DNA from: Limonium bicolor
Taxonomy: Eukaryota; Streptophyta; Magnoliopsida; Caryophyllales; Plumbaginaceae
NCBI GenBank assembly: GCA_023374045.1
Contig: CM041778.1
Coordinates: forward strand, 402,626,438-402,690,437
DNA length: 64,000 bases
Reading direction: 5' to 3'
Every line of letters begins with the position of its first letter. Position 1 is the first letter of the stretch. This document shows, in pieces, positions 1 to 9,900 of the stretch. The position numbers were made by a program, and so were the translations under genes. Under the pieces are notes generated by a model that made no database searches, was not told the origin of the DNA, and saw nothing but the letters and a program-made list of their open reading frames with translations.

Positions 1-176
1 TATCACATAGGATACATAAACATACCACCAAGTGCATACATGCATAAACAAACAAAGTTCAAAATCAGTATGCCCCGCATACACACTAACTAGACTGCAA
101 ACATGTAAGTCGCGTGTGGCGCTCTACCCCCCTTAAAAAGGGTTACACCCATGTACCCCCATAAGTATACACAAAG
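1..176 (-). other. Post-pol 3' region of host gypsy element with PPT-like motif
   Basis: This is noncoding sequence downstream (minus strand) of the integrase stop. Positions 123-139 read on the minus strand as a T-run followed by AAGGGGGGTAGA, the polypurine-tract type motif of plant chromoviruses. The same motif follows the integrase remnant of the element at 12057-29634 (23253-23268), where a second copy abuts the LTR. The copy here is therefore probably the upstream one, and the true PPT and 3' LTR should lie left of the window. Confidence 0.5.
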
Positions 177-986
177 CTAAAGGAAGAGGTCTGGATACTT
201 GTCTCGCATGGAGTCCTCCAACTCCCATGTCACCTCCTCGATCTCGTGGTTCGACCATAGAACCTTGACCATCTTAATGGTCTTGTTCCTGATCTCCCTC
301 ATTTTAGAGTCTAAAATTCGTATCGGAGTCTCCTCATATCTAAGCGTAGGGTCCAACTCAAGTGTCTCTGGCTCCAAGATATGCGATGGGTGAGGCACAT
401 ACTGCTTCAGCTGAGATATGTGGAACATATTGTGGACCCTCCCAAGCCCCACAAGTAAATCTAATCTGTAGGCTAATGGACCCACTCGCTCCGTGATAAG
501 GTACGACCCTATATACTTCAGGCTAAGCTTGCCCTTCTGCCCAAGTCTGAAGACGCCCTTCATCGGTGAAACTCTGAGGAAGACTTGATCGCCCACTGTG
601 AACTCGAGGTCTTTCCTCCGGACATCAGCATATGACTTCTGTCTGTCCTGGGCCACCTTCATATTCTTACGGATCTGCATAACATCCTTCTTCACTTGCT
701 CTAGGTACTCCGGCCCTAAGAAGGTATTCTCACTGGCCTCACCCCAGCAAAGAGGTGTCCTACATGGCCATCCGCACAACGCCTAAAATGACGGCATCTG
801 AAAGGATGCATGATAGCTATTCTAGTACGCAAACTCGATCAAGTGTAGACGGTCGATCCAGCTTCCCTGGAAGTCTAAGACACACGCTCGGAGCATGTCC
901 TCTAATGTCTGAATGGTCTGCTCACTTTGACCGTCCATCTGAGGATGGAAGGTAGTACTCAGCTTCAACTTCGTACCCAACGCTTC
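177..986 (-). pseudogene. Host gypsy integrase, catalytic C-half plus C-terminal GPY/F domain (broken)
   Basis: Minus-strand pol remnant. Region 780-986 translates, with frameshifts and stops, to the integrase core around the motif HPQMDGQSE, which contains the catalytic Glu segment. The open stretch 177-779 (about 200 residues) holds the C-terminal domain. Visible there are DRQKSYAD, a GPY/F-like module (YLITERVGPLAYRL), then VHNMFHISQLKQYVPHPSH and WSNHEIEEVTWELEDSMR near the end. This organisation is that of plant Ty3/gypsy chromovirus integrases, which insert element cDNA into the genome. The piece is non-functional because it is separated from its upstream part by stops and an indel. It is followed by the PPT-like motif at 123-139. 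Confidence 0.85.
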
Positions 987-1499
987 CTAAACTTGCTGCC
1001 AAAATATAGAAAGGAATATGGAGTCTCTACCTGACACAGTCTTCTTAGGCACACCGTGGTGCCTAATGATCTCTCTCTGGAAGAGGTCCGCCAGCTTGGG
1101 AACCTTCCAGGTGTCTTTGATAGGGATAAACTTCACCACCTTCGTCAGTCTGTCGACGATAAATATATCCACGAACTTCCAATATGGAATGGGCATCAGC
1201 TGTACTAACCCGCCCGACCTCTGGTGCTTGAACTTTACCTTCTGGCATGTCATACATCGGGCCACAAACTCCGCTACATCCTTTTTTGTACCGCTCCACC
1301 AGAAGTGCGCCTTCAGATCCTTGTACATCTTAGACGACCCCGGGTGAATGGATAAGGAAGAGCAATGAGCTTCCTGTAATATCTTCTCCTTCAGGTTGGG
1401 GCTAGACTCTAGAATGCACAAACGACCATTCAGCCTGAGTAACCCATCATCACTGAGTCTGAAATAGTATTTATGCTTCTCGAAAATACCGTCAGTCAA
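987..1499 (-). pseudogene. Host gypsy integrase, zinc-binding N-terminus and damaged core
   Basis: An open stretch of about 170 residues. The N-terminal H2C2 zinc finger is visible (EAHCSSLSIHPG followed by CMTCQK). It runs into KFKHQRSGGLVQLMPIP and the core segment FIVDRLTKVVKFIPI. Two defects are visible. The segment that should carry the first catalytic Asp (between PIPYWK and VDIFIVD) is missing. The second conserved SDRD-type site reads VSGRDSIF, an Asp-to-Gly change. Together with 177-986 it forms one decayed integrase. Confidence 0.85.
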
Positions 1500-2096
1500 C
1501 TACTATTTGATAGTCTGTATGTACTAGTCGCTACTCTGAGCACAACGTACTTCCTCGACAAGGCCGCTGTCTCCTGACATGGTAAATAAAGAATGAGCTC
1601 TGTGGCTCAGGGTGTCGGCAATAACATTCACTTTGCCCTCCTTGTATCTGAGGTCGATGTCGTAGTCCTTCAGAAACTCAACCCATCACCTCTGCCTCAT
1701 GTTTAGCTCCTTCTGAGTGAAGAGATGCTGGAGGCTCTTGTGATCTGAATAAACTGTAACTGTAACCCCGTACAAGTAGTGGCACCAGATCTTCAGTGCA
1801 AAAACTACTGCTCTCAACTCTAAATCATGTGTCGGGTAGTTCTCCTCATGTTTCTTCAGCTGACGGAAGGCATAAGCAACAACCTTGCCATGCTGCATGA
1901 GTACACGCCCTAACCCAGTGCCTCAGGCATCACAGTACGCCTCGAATCCATCGGTTCCCTCTGGAATGGTAAGTATGGGCGCCGACATCAGTAGGTCCTT
2001 CAGTGTCTGAAAGGAACGCTCATAATCCTCTGTCCTTATAAATGGAGCCTCATTCTTCATCAAATTCGTCAGCGGTTTCGCCAGCTTGAAGAAGTC
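1500..2096 (-). pseudogene. Host gypsy RNase H (broken)
   Basis: The open part is 1686-1898, with [20 protein letters not shown] and [18 protein letters not shown], the signature of Ty3/gypsy RNase H that follows RT and degrades the RNA strand during reverse transcription. Flanking sequence (1899-2096 and 1500-1685) carries further family-like fragments in other frames, so the domain is split by frameshifts. It lies between RT and integrase, as expected for gypsy order. Confidence 0.8.
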
Positions 2097-2870
2097 CTAA
2101 ACAATTCTTCTATAGTAGCCAACTGATCCCAAGAAGCTACGGATATCTGTCACCGTCTTTAGTCTAGGCCATATCTTGACCGCCTTGATCTTTGCAGGGT
2201 CAACAGATATACCAATGGCAGATATCACATGCCCTATAAAATCCATGCTATCTAACCAGAACTCACACTTTGAGAGCTTGGCGTGCAGCTGGTTCTCCCC
2301 CATGATCTGTAGAACTTGCCTCAGATGCGCCTCATGCCCGTCCTTAGTCTTGGAATAGACTAGGATCTCATCGATAAATACAACCACTGATGTGTCTAGC
2401 TGCTCTCTGAATAGTCGATTCATGAGATCCATGAATATAGTTGGGGTGTTTGACAATCCAAACAACATCACGATGAACTCATAATGTCTGTAACGTGTCC
2501 TGCCGGAAAGCCGTCTTCTCTACATCCCTCATTGTTATCCGTATTTGGTGGTACCCAGATCTAAGGTCAATCTTTCTAGAAGACCGAAGCACCTCTCAAC
2601 TAGTCAAACAGGTCGTCAATCTAAGGTAAATGGTATTTGTTCTTCACTGAGACTGCATTAAGCTCACGGTAGTCGATGTAGAGTCACATGCTATCATCTT
2701 TCTTCTTCACAAACAGAACTGGTGCTCCCCATGGTGACGCACTCGGTCTGATAAAACCCTTGTCAAGTAGATCCTCTAACTGGATCTTCAGCTCCTTTAT
2801 CTCCGCTAGAGCCATCCAGTAGGGTGCCTTGGCAATAGGCCCCGTTCCCGGTATCAAGTTGATTAGAACT
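2097..2870 (-). pseudogene. Host gypsy reverse transcriptase (broken)
   Basis: Minus-strand reverse transcriptase. The N-terminal half (about 2472-2870) has several stops but keeps the motifs [22 protein letters not shown], with a stop just after, and DLRSGYHQIRI. The C-terminal half (2097-2471) is open for 124 residues and includes [26 protein letters not shown] and [12 protein letters not shown]. The catalytic motif normally reads FIDD or YVDD. Here it reads FIDE, a loss of one metal-binding Asp. No intron-like sequence is evident in this part of pol, in contrast to the gag-protease region of the same element. Confidence 0.88.
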
Positions 2871-3422
2871 CAACATCCCGCTCAGGTGGCATACCTGGTA
2901 ACTTCTTAGGAAACAGATCAGGGAAGTCGAACACAACTGGAATGTCTGACTCCATCTGCTCCTCGTGCCTCATGTCCTGGACATAGCACAAATAAGCTGG
3001 CTGCCCCTTTCTCTCCTTCTTCATCAAGGTCAGAGCATATACCAGCTTGAAAGTCGGCTCTCTAGGAGTACTACGGTAAGAGACTGTCTTGCCCCTCAGG
3101 CTCTTCAGTAATAATCTGTGCTCTGTGTAATGTAGTCGGCCCTTGTACTTCTGCAGCCAATCTATGCTAATGATGATATCAAAACCCAGATTCTCAAACT
3201 TTATCAGATATATGGGAAAGTCCTCTGTCATGATGTTGATCTGGAGTCCTGTGTAGAGTCCTGTGCACCTCACTCTCTCCTTCGTCGGTAGTGTGACTAG
3301 GAAATCCGAGAGAGGCTCAGGAGCTGTCTCCAACTTCTTCGCCATAGCAGAGGATATGAAGGAGTGAGACGCCCTTAAATCGAACAGTATCAGTGCACTC
3401 ACACCATTCACAGTGAAAGTGC
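2863..3422 (-). pseudogene. Host gypsy aspartic protease (exon after intron 3423-3501)
   Basis: Minus strand, open for about 182 residues. The protease core reads GTFTVNGVSALILFDLRASH, where the active-site triplet normally DTG or DSG is changed to DLR, so the enzyme is dead. It continues into FENLGFDIIISIDWLQKY and ends in [20 protein letters not shown], the usual linker to RT. The exon is proposed to begin at 3422, just after the acceptor CACAG. Joined to the small exon 3502-3579 it gives a continuous family-like sequence GNVIIG-TFTVNG. The gypsy order protease-RT-RNase H-integrase is kept. Confidence 0.82.
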
Positions 3423-3501
3423 CTGTGATTTTTTTTTGCCCTTTAGTTAGTACCGCATTGATATTTGTAGTTTGGTATTATTTTATTGTCGGATGTCATA
3501 C
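3423..3501 (-). other. Intron-like segment (79 bp) between pre-protease and protease
   Basis: On the minus strand the segment starts with GTATGACATC (donor context ATAG|GTATGA) and ends in ATCACAG. A TACTAAC branch-point match (3446-3452) lies 22 nt from the acceptor. Its length is not a multiple of three. Removing it joins GGAAATGTCATCATAG to GCACTTTCACTG and keeps both flanking frames. The A9 run at 3429-3437 is inside this segment. Confidence 0.68.
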
Positions 3502-3579
3502 CTATGATGACATTTCCCTTATCTTTGGCTTCCGACATGTTTAACACATTCATAACGGCTTCCTCATTGGGCTCACAGC
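3502..3579 (-). pseudogene. Small exon of host gypsy between gag and protease
   Basis: A 78-nt minus-strand open block whose translation includes EPNEEAVMNVLNMSEAKDKG and ends NVIIG. In chromoviruses a short acidic linker ending in a VITGT-like motif connects the zinc knuckle to the protease, and this matches. It is bordered by an acceptor-like TTCAG at 3580-3584 and the donor at 3500-3501. The exon begins in phase 1. Confidence 0.55.
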
Positions 3580-3689
3580 CTGAAGTTAATAATTCGTAAG
3601 ACAGTAAGATTGGAGTGCATGTGTCATAGTAATTCCAAAATGTCATTTATTAATCTACAATGATTCTTACATAAAACTTCATAATTACA
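3580..3689 (-). other. Spacer or intron end between AlkB stop and small exon
   Basis: A/T-rich minus-strand sequence following the AlkB stop codon. It ends with ATTATTAACTTCAG just before the small exon, an acceptor-like end. It contains an AATAAA-like string. It could be the 3' untranslated part of a captured gene, the tail of an intron, or both. Confidence 0.4.
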
Positions 3690-3970
3690 TCAATACTGAC
3701 GAAATTTCAAATTTAACCGTCAAGGTTTCAAATGTGTAGTATTGACTAAGGTCGGTGGGGCAGTGTTCAGCTTAGTGCCCTTAATCACGTGGTACACTAG
3801 TCTCGACTCCCCACCAAATACCAACACGTCCCCAAACTTCAAAACAATCTTGCTCACCTTGTCCATCCTCTTCTGATCACCGTAGAGAAATTCAGCGTCA
3901 TCTCCAATGGAGAATGATACAACCGGTACCCCCTTGGTGATTGACTCGGGTGTCTCGTCTCGGTCCTGGT
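3690..3970 (-). pseudogene. AlkB-type 2OG-Fe(II) oxygenase, C-terminal half (split by element 3971-58034)
   Basis: This is the C-terminal half of an ALKBH1-like dioxygenase. The family removes alkyl or methyl groups from DNA or RNA bases using 2-oxoglutarate and Fe(II). Visible motifs are DRDETPES (the Asp of the HxD metal triad), VPVVSFSIGDDAEFLYGD, GDVLVFGGESRLVYH (the distal metal-binding His) and a final RLNLKFRQY, matching the 2OG-binding RxNxTxR-type motif with Thr replaced by Lys. A TGA at 3720-3722 sits where a Gly codon is usual, just before that motif; a second TGA is at 3690-3692. Bases 3966-3970 are one copy of the TSD. The N-terminal half is at 58035-58498. Reading from 58035 straight to 3965 keeps frame exactly. 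Confidence 0.85.
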
Positions 3971-5703
3971 TGTTATACCCAAAATTTCAACCCCCCTGAA
4001 AGAGAGTCTCTACTAATAGGCTAGTAGCGAGGGTTCCCAGTTTGATCGGCACATTTCAGAGTACTAGGAACAGCTTAGTCATCTCCAGGGGCATTTTCGT
4101 AATTTTTCAAGGCTCCTAAGCCCTTTATAGGCTTTCTCTCTCCTCCAAATAAGGGTCAAATCAATTCAAAATACTATGAAATTTTAACCCATGATAGAGG
4201 ATGACATTTGAAGCATAATGGCGTTGGAATTTTGATTTTTTGAATTTTCAATAATTTTCTAGTAATTTCTGATTGAATCTGACGAGAAATTGAATTTAAA
4301 AATATCCCAATATCCAAAAAATTCGATTCCACTTTAGAAAAATCAGAAATATCATCCTTTACCCATGTGTAAAATTTTATAATCAAATTCCTTTTGGAAG
4401 CCCTTGAGTTAAAACGTTGGTAAATCTCGGTTTTTACCGAATTTTTCTATCTTTAAGAAAGCCTATATAAGGAACCTTATCCCATGATCAAATTAGAACC
4501 TCAAGAACCCTAGACTCTCAAAGAAGGCAGCTATCTCATTCTCTTCACGTTTTTACACGTCCAAGCACCAAAATCACATCAAAAATCCCCCGAAATCACC
4601 ATCTAACCACATTTTTCAACTCCCAACACATCAACAATCATCAAACATCAACCAAATCACCTCCAAAACGTGAAGAACATCATCAACAATCAACAACCAG
4701 AAGCTCGGGTCAAACTCAATCCGGAACCGGCATCAACGAAGCGTTCGAAGTTTCCCAACGTGAAGGAACAACCAAATCTCGAAGCCAAAATAGGTTAAAA
4801 TTCAAATTCTTTAACTCCACTGACCTCAATACACTTCTGGTTGAAATTCCTCTTCGAATTGACTTTTCTTTGCTTCTGAATTAAGATTTGTTTGCGTTTC
4901 TGTCCACTAACTTGTTCAATAAGTTTCATCCTTAATTCGTAGTCAAATTGAAAACTTTCAATCACTAACGTCTTGTAAATCTTTCAGGCTACACACCCAT
5001 AAAATTTGAGCTCAAAACACCATCGGGAACCTCCCAAACGCCGCCGTCCGAGGGCGGTCCACACCCACGGACGCTATGTCCGGGGTCCCGGACGCCTTAT
5101 CCGTAAGCCCGGACGCCCCCGGACGGTGGCGGTATTTCAAAATTTTCAAAATTTAGGTTTTCTAAAATAATGTCCGGGCCCTTTCAAAATTGTGTTTTCT
5201 GTTTAATTCGACTTTTATGTTCACATAGGTTAACTAGGGTCCGTGGGTTCGGACATTAGGTCCGTAGCCGCAGACGGAAACAAAATTTGACCTAATTCTG
5301 CCTCCGAAACCCTAGTTTAGGAATCTTTAATTTTATTTTAATTTTCTGTCAAAAAATGCTAAAAAACACAAAAAAACAGAAGCCCGCACACTTAGGTAAA
5401 AACAACTCGTAATAAGCCGTAATTAAACTAAGTAGAGGAAAAACGACTTCTAGGGGTAATGAAAGTAATTGAACCCTAATTAAGTCGAATATCAAGCCCC
5501 CGAACCCGAACTCTCCTTCCCTAATTTGATCTTGGTAAAAATTAGGTGGCGACTCATAATAGGTTCCAGTGAGCTAGCTTAGGTATTAATAATCAATGTT
5601 ATATGACATAGTTATTAATCTTAGGTTATAAGTGGACCTAAAACCCGACTAGATCCCAATCAATCTAATCAACATAGGATAGGGTTTAAAATCGAGGCTC
5701 ACA
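3971..5703 (+). repeat. 5' LTR of the Tat-like element
   Basis: 1733 bp, near-identical to 56277-58034 with scattered substitutions and a 5'-LTR deletion relative to the 3' copy near 5172. It holds the presumed promoter and a GTCCG/CGGAC-rich segment at about 5040-5125. The 3' LTR keeps an extra hairpin (57485-57505) that this copy lacks. Confidence 0.93.
4464..4470 (+). promoter_or_regulatory. Putative TATA box of the Tat-like LTR
   Basis: TATATAA in the context GCCTATATAAGG, followed by an A/C-rich likely transcript start region. The 3' LTR copy (about 56768) reads GTATAAGG, a damaged version. Inferred from motif and position only. Confidence 0.45.
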
Positions 5704-5706
5704 GAC

Positions 5707-5724
5707 TGGCAACTCTGCTGGGGA
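5707..5724 (+). other. Primer-binding site of the Tat-like element
   Basis: TGGCAACTCTGCTGGGGA lies 3 nt after the LTR end. It resembles the tRNA-Arg-type PBS used by Ogre/Tat elements. One position differs from the form I remember (TGGCGACTCTG...). Confidence 0.7.
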
Positions 5725-6971
5725 CAAATTCTTAATTTTAACTTGTTTAATTTTAAGAAGGAGGGCTTAACTCGAAATTGTTTATTTATGGCTTTATTAC
5801 TTTGTTTGTTTACTTTTGTGCGCACTTTAATTTCTGCACCTTTGCATCATATGAGAGCGAAGGTCCACACAAACTGATTTCACCCCGGGACCCGTTTGAG
5901 GGTTCTCTGTCAGGGACTCACACCTTTTTTGGTGATGTGAATAAGTGGGGGAAAAGAGGAGGGAGTTGTCTAACCACACCCCCTTAATACCTGGGCTTTA
6001 GCCCCAAGCATTTTCCTGGCAGTATCCTTACCCAGCCCATTGTTTGGTCAGTCAAAGACCCGACCGTAGACGCACACCTTCAGGTGATGTGAGAAAAAGT
6101 GGGGAAGCCCAAAGAGAATAGCGTGCAAGCCATATTCCTTTGTGGTGACCTGGGCCCATGCCCCAAGCACCTCTCCGGATCGATCCATACCTGGTTTGAC
6201 TTTAACGTCTAGTGAGGACATGTTGAATTTGTGTGGGCCCTGTTTACCTGTGTGATCGGCCCACTACCCAGCCTAGAAATTGATAGGAACTTTTTCTACA
6301 TCAACTCAGCCCAACCCGATATCGTGGCTTTATTGTTTGCAGCCCAAAGGCCTTGCTTGATTTGAATGTGTGAGTTATCAGTTCGGGCTTCGGCCCAAAA
6401 GTTTAGATTTAGGTGATTTCCCTTCTGGCCCAATCTGAATTATCCAATTAGTTCTAGGCCCATGGAAAAACAAATCCACCTAAAGCGATCTGTAAAAATT
6501 CATCAGGCCTTTCCTTTTTGAGGCCCATTCTAGTCCAGGATGACTTTTCACTCGGGGTTTGACCCACGATCCTAGACATGGGTATCATCTTCAGGCCCAA
6601 TCATAATCACTCGGCCCAAATTCCAATTCACATCCAGAACATGGTTTAGAAATCACTTCGGCCCATGCGCTCTACTTTTAGCCCAAACACATTCTGGCCC
6701 AAGCGCCCAATTCTGAGAACATTCGTCTCAAGAACCACGCTCTTCAAACATCTCAGCCTAGGCACCAGTTCACAGCTCATGAATCAATCCGGCCCATGTA
6801 CCTCCCTTCCAACTCATTTCGGGCCTCAGTGCCTACCCACAATCTTCGAAACACTCCAGCTCATATGCTTTTCTTGCAGCCCAAACAAGTTTTTACCTAA
6901 AACTTCTTCACGGTCCAGAATTTTAGCTCAATCCACTTTTTTTTTCCAACAGATAAGCCCGAATCCCAAGT
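5725..6971 (+). other. Long untranslated leader of the Tat-like element, rich in GGCCCA motifs
   Basis: About 1.25 kb before gag with no convincing gene. From roughly 6000 to 6880 the hexamer family GGCCCA/AGCCCAA recurs well over a dozen times, for example near 6381, 6425, 6591, 6613, 6658, 6691 and 6790. The same string appears in the tandem repeat at 54822-54975 near the other end of this element. Confidence 0.6.
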
Positions 6972-8273
6972 ATGGCAGAGGGAGGAAACCCAACCAGCAT
7001 GGAGGCCCAGTTTGTAGCCTTAGAGCAAAGGTACATGGCTGCCTTTGATGCCATGGAACATAAACATAGGTCCACCACCAATGACATGGAGGCTAAGTAT
7101 GTCACCATCATCGAAGAGCTGAAAAGCAAAATCAATTCCCTTGAGGTTGGTCATCAGGAAAACATTTCTGGAAAGATTGCTGACTCTAGGAACAAGCATG
7201 ACTATATCGAAGTTAACTCTGTTGAGGCCCAGGATGCACAAAGATTTGTAGGGCAAGTCGTCCCGGACCACCAACTAACTGCAGAATTAAGGAAGGCCTT
7301 GAAAAGGATCGAGCGCATGGAAAAAGCTAGCAAGCCAGCTGGTTTCGATTACTCTTCTATGGAATCGTACCCAGAGGTTAATCTCCCTCTGAAATTGAAG
7401 CTACCCACACTTGCTCTATACAAGGGATCCTCAGACCCGCAGGTCCATTTGGCGATGTTCGATAGGGAAATGTCCATCCTCAGGTTGAATGACATGCAGA
7501 AGGCCAAGGTTTTCGCCCGTTATCTCGATGAAATACCTCAACGTTGGTACTTGACTCAGAGGATGAACACCAAAACCTATGAAGAGGTTTGTGAGGCTTT
7601 CCTGCACCATTTCGAGTATGCTAAGAATCTTGAAGTCACCAGGTCCGACCTTGCCAGTACCCGGCAGGGAAACAGTGAATCAATGTCTCACTTCATCAAA
7701 CGGTGGAGGATGAAGGCCGCTGCTATGCCTACAAGAATGGATGAGCAAGAACAAATTCGAATGATTGTGGATAATATGCAGAGACAATACAACAACGAGC
7801 TGAGTTACACATACTTCCCTAATTTCGACATGCTGATGGGACATGTAAGAGTCATGGAAGAAAAGATTCACAAATGCGAGCTAAAGCTGGGACAACCCAA
7901 AGCCCAGGGTGTGAGTATCGAGACCTTTAAGTCAGGACCGGCCAAAGCAGCTCAAGTTTCGTACCAAATGAGCACCATACAAAAACCCAGTGCTGCAAGG
8001 CAGAGCGTCAAGGCCTCACCCCGATCCAAGAGGTTCTCTGCACCGAGACAGTTTACCGACATTGGCCGGCCTCTCAGTCAAGCACTCGTGAAGCTACAAG
8101 AGCTAGACTTACTACAACCTCTCACACCTAGTCCTGGGATCACCCAAGCCGGGGAACATCTCCATCAGTTCTGCCAGTTTCATCAACTACCAGGACACGG
8201 TACTGACGACTGCAGAGCGTTGAAGCACAAGATCGAAGACCTTATCGAGCAAGGACTCCAGTTTGTTGAATAG
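6972..8273 (+). CDS. Gag protein of Tat-like retrotransposon (intact)
   Basis: 433 residues, uninterrupted, starting at ATG in the context CAAGTATGGCA. Gag forms the virus-like particle that packages element RNA. The N-terminus (residues about 10-60) is a charged, probably coiled-coil segment. The retrotransposon gag core spans about 130-300, with LPTLALYKGSSDPQVHLAMF, ARYLDEIPQRWYL and LASTRQGNSESMSHFIKRW. The C-terminus has CQFHQLPGHGTDDCRALKH, the CX2HX4HX4C zinc-like motif typical of Tat-lineage gag, followed by IEDLIEQGLQF. No protease, RT or integrase follows; the next kilobase is noncoding and then layer 2 begins. It is one of only two uninterrupted element genes in the window. Confidence 0.88.
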   Translation: MAEGGNPTSMEAQFVALEQRYMAAFDAMEHKHRSTTNDMEAKYVTIIEELKSKINSLEVGHQENISGKIADSRNKHDYIEVNSVEAQDAQRFVGQVVPDHQLTAELRKALKRIERMEKASKPAGFDYSSMESYPEVNLPLKLKLPTLALYKGSSDPQVHLAMFDREMSILRLNDMQKAKVFARYLDEIPQRWYLTQRMNTKTYEEVCEAFLHHFEYAKNLEVTRSDLASTRQGNSESMSHFIKRWRMKAAAMPTRMDEQEQIRMIVDNMQRQYNNELSYTYFPNFDMLMGHVRVMEEKIHKCELKLGQPKAQGVSIETFKSGPAKAAQVSYQMSTIQKPSAARQSVKASPRSKRFSAPRQFTDIGRPLSQALVKLQELDLLQPLTPSPGITQAGEHLHQFCQFHQLPGHGTDDCRALKHKIEDLIEQGLQFVE

Positions 8274-9300
8274 GCAAAAGTCTAGTAGTGTTTTGTTTAC
8301 TCTTTTCAATTTTGTGGGAAGTTTATCACATTTCTATGAAGTTTAGATTTCAGTTTTTTGGCTTTTTCAATTTGTGATCACAAAAATGATAATAAAAGAA
8401 ATGTGTTCATTCACCTTGCACCTTCAACCAAATCATCTTGCTCATTAGCAAACATTTTCTAAGACTAATGTTCATGAAACGGTCATTTCTTGGCAACTGA
8501 ACAAAACGACTTGTCTTTTGTTCTTAAAAGATGGACATGTCCAACCAAACATCACTACTCACCCCAAAACATCCAAACAACCCACGAAGCGGTTCAAGTC
8601 TACATTTGTCAAATTGTTGTTATAAACCCTGGATTAATACTGGGGGCAATCTGAGTTTAAGTTCGTTATCTTTCACCTTTCGTTTAAATATGTGAACAAG
8701 TCTCAGAGTGAGAATTCACGAGAGTGACTTGAACGGAAAAACCATGAGTGAACGAGCGTGTCATTTTTACACGACTCCGGCGAGACCACATTCAAAGGTA
8801 AGGTAAACGGCATAACTCCGACCGAAGGAGATAATTTGTAAATTTACTCTTAGACCTGCGAAAAGTAACAAAGAGCAGATACACAACTATCACGAATGAC
8901 TAAGCACCTAGGTACAACACCACATAGCCAAAAGCTTGTGAACCCTGACATTAAACCCTAGGCACCCCCGCTGAGCCTTTCATATATACCTTTTCGATAT
9001 TGCAAAGCTCCACAGAACAAGCCAGCCCGTGATGAATAACCGACCCGGTGACCAAAGGAAGCGAAGAGCCTGACTCTTAGATAACGTTTTCATCAGTCCA
9101 GAGAAGCAAAGCAGCTATCAGCATGACAAAGTGATCAGCAAATGGTACCAAAGTGACACAGGATCCAAAGAGCTCACATCAAAACAGCTCTCAAAACTAA
9201 AAACCGGGAGAGACAAGAACCCCGAAGGTGAAGTCAAGAAAGGATAGAACAAAGAGGCAAACCCGAGGTGCCTCGAAGAAATCCAAATGACAAACAAAAG
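8274..9300 (+). other. Noncoding interior of Tat-like element after gag
   Basis: No supported gene. It contains TACTGGGGGCAAT at 8638-8650, a PPT-like motif that also occurs at 54667-54679 and 54735-54747. The last five bases (9296-9300, AAAAG) are one copy of the TSD of the nested element. Confidence 0.6.
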
Positions 9301-9859
9301 TGTAACACCCCTACCGCTAATACCGTCATTACCGTCCAATCTCCTTATACATTCGTTCTCACGCAGCGGATACATTCATACTCAACGGCGGGTGGCACAA
9401 TGCCGTTAGTCACCCACGTGACTAACAAGGCTACTAATACATACAGCATCGGTCTGATGGACCGGAATATCGGAGTACTACTCAATACGATACATACTCT
9501 CATTACATACTGGATACTGCAATACTCCATTCAATACAATGCTCCATTCAATACAATACTCCACAATTCAGTACAAGATAATACGCTACACATACCGAGT
9601 TTACTAGGTTCCAAAGTCAATCCGTACTTCTCCCAAATTCACACATACTCACTAGGAGTCAATCTGCTACCCCTCCCTCACGAACTAGATACTTCTAATT
9701 ACAAGGCACGCCACCGGTCTCTTACCTTGACCGTATTCGCTCCGGGTACCTGCACACTAAAAACGTTCCCCCGAGGGGGTCAGCTTTCGCTGAATGATAA
9801 CCGCATACCACCGCGTACTAGCGAGGGTACGCCGACCATTTGGTCGAATACATGCAATT

Positions 9860-9900
9860 CATTTTGCAATACATACATTCATACATACATACATACATGC
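9860..9900 (+). repeat. (ATAC)n microsatellite in LTR
   Basis: CATA/ATAC units inside a wider tract (about 9470-10220) rich in AATAC and TACATAC. The matching tract in the other LTR (about 50480-50526) has two more units, a slippage difference between the two LTRs. Confidence 0.75.

Noticed and set aside
3429..3437. A9 run on the minus strand next to the AlkB region, as a poly(A) tail of a captured mRNA
   Set aside because: The run lies inside a better-supported intron (branch TACTAAC, acceptor CACAG) just before the protease, not at the end of AlkB.
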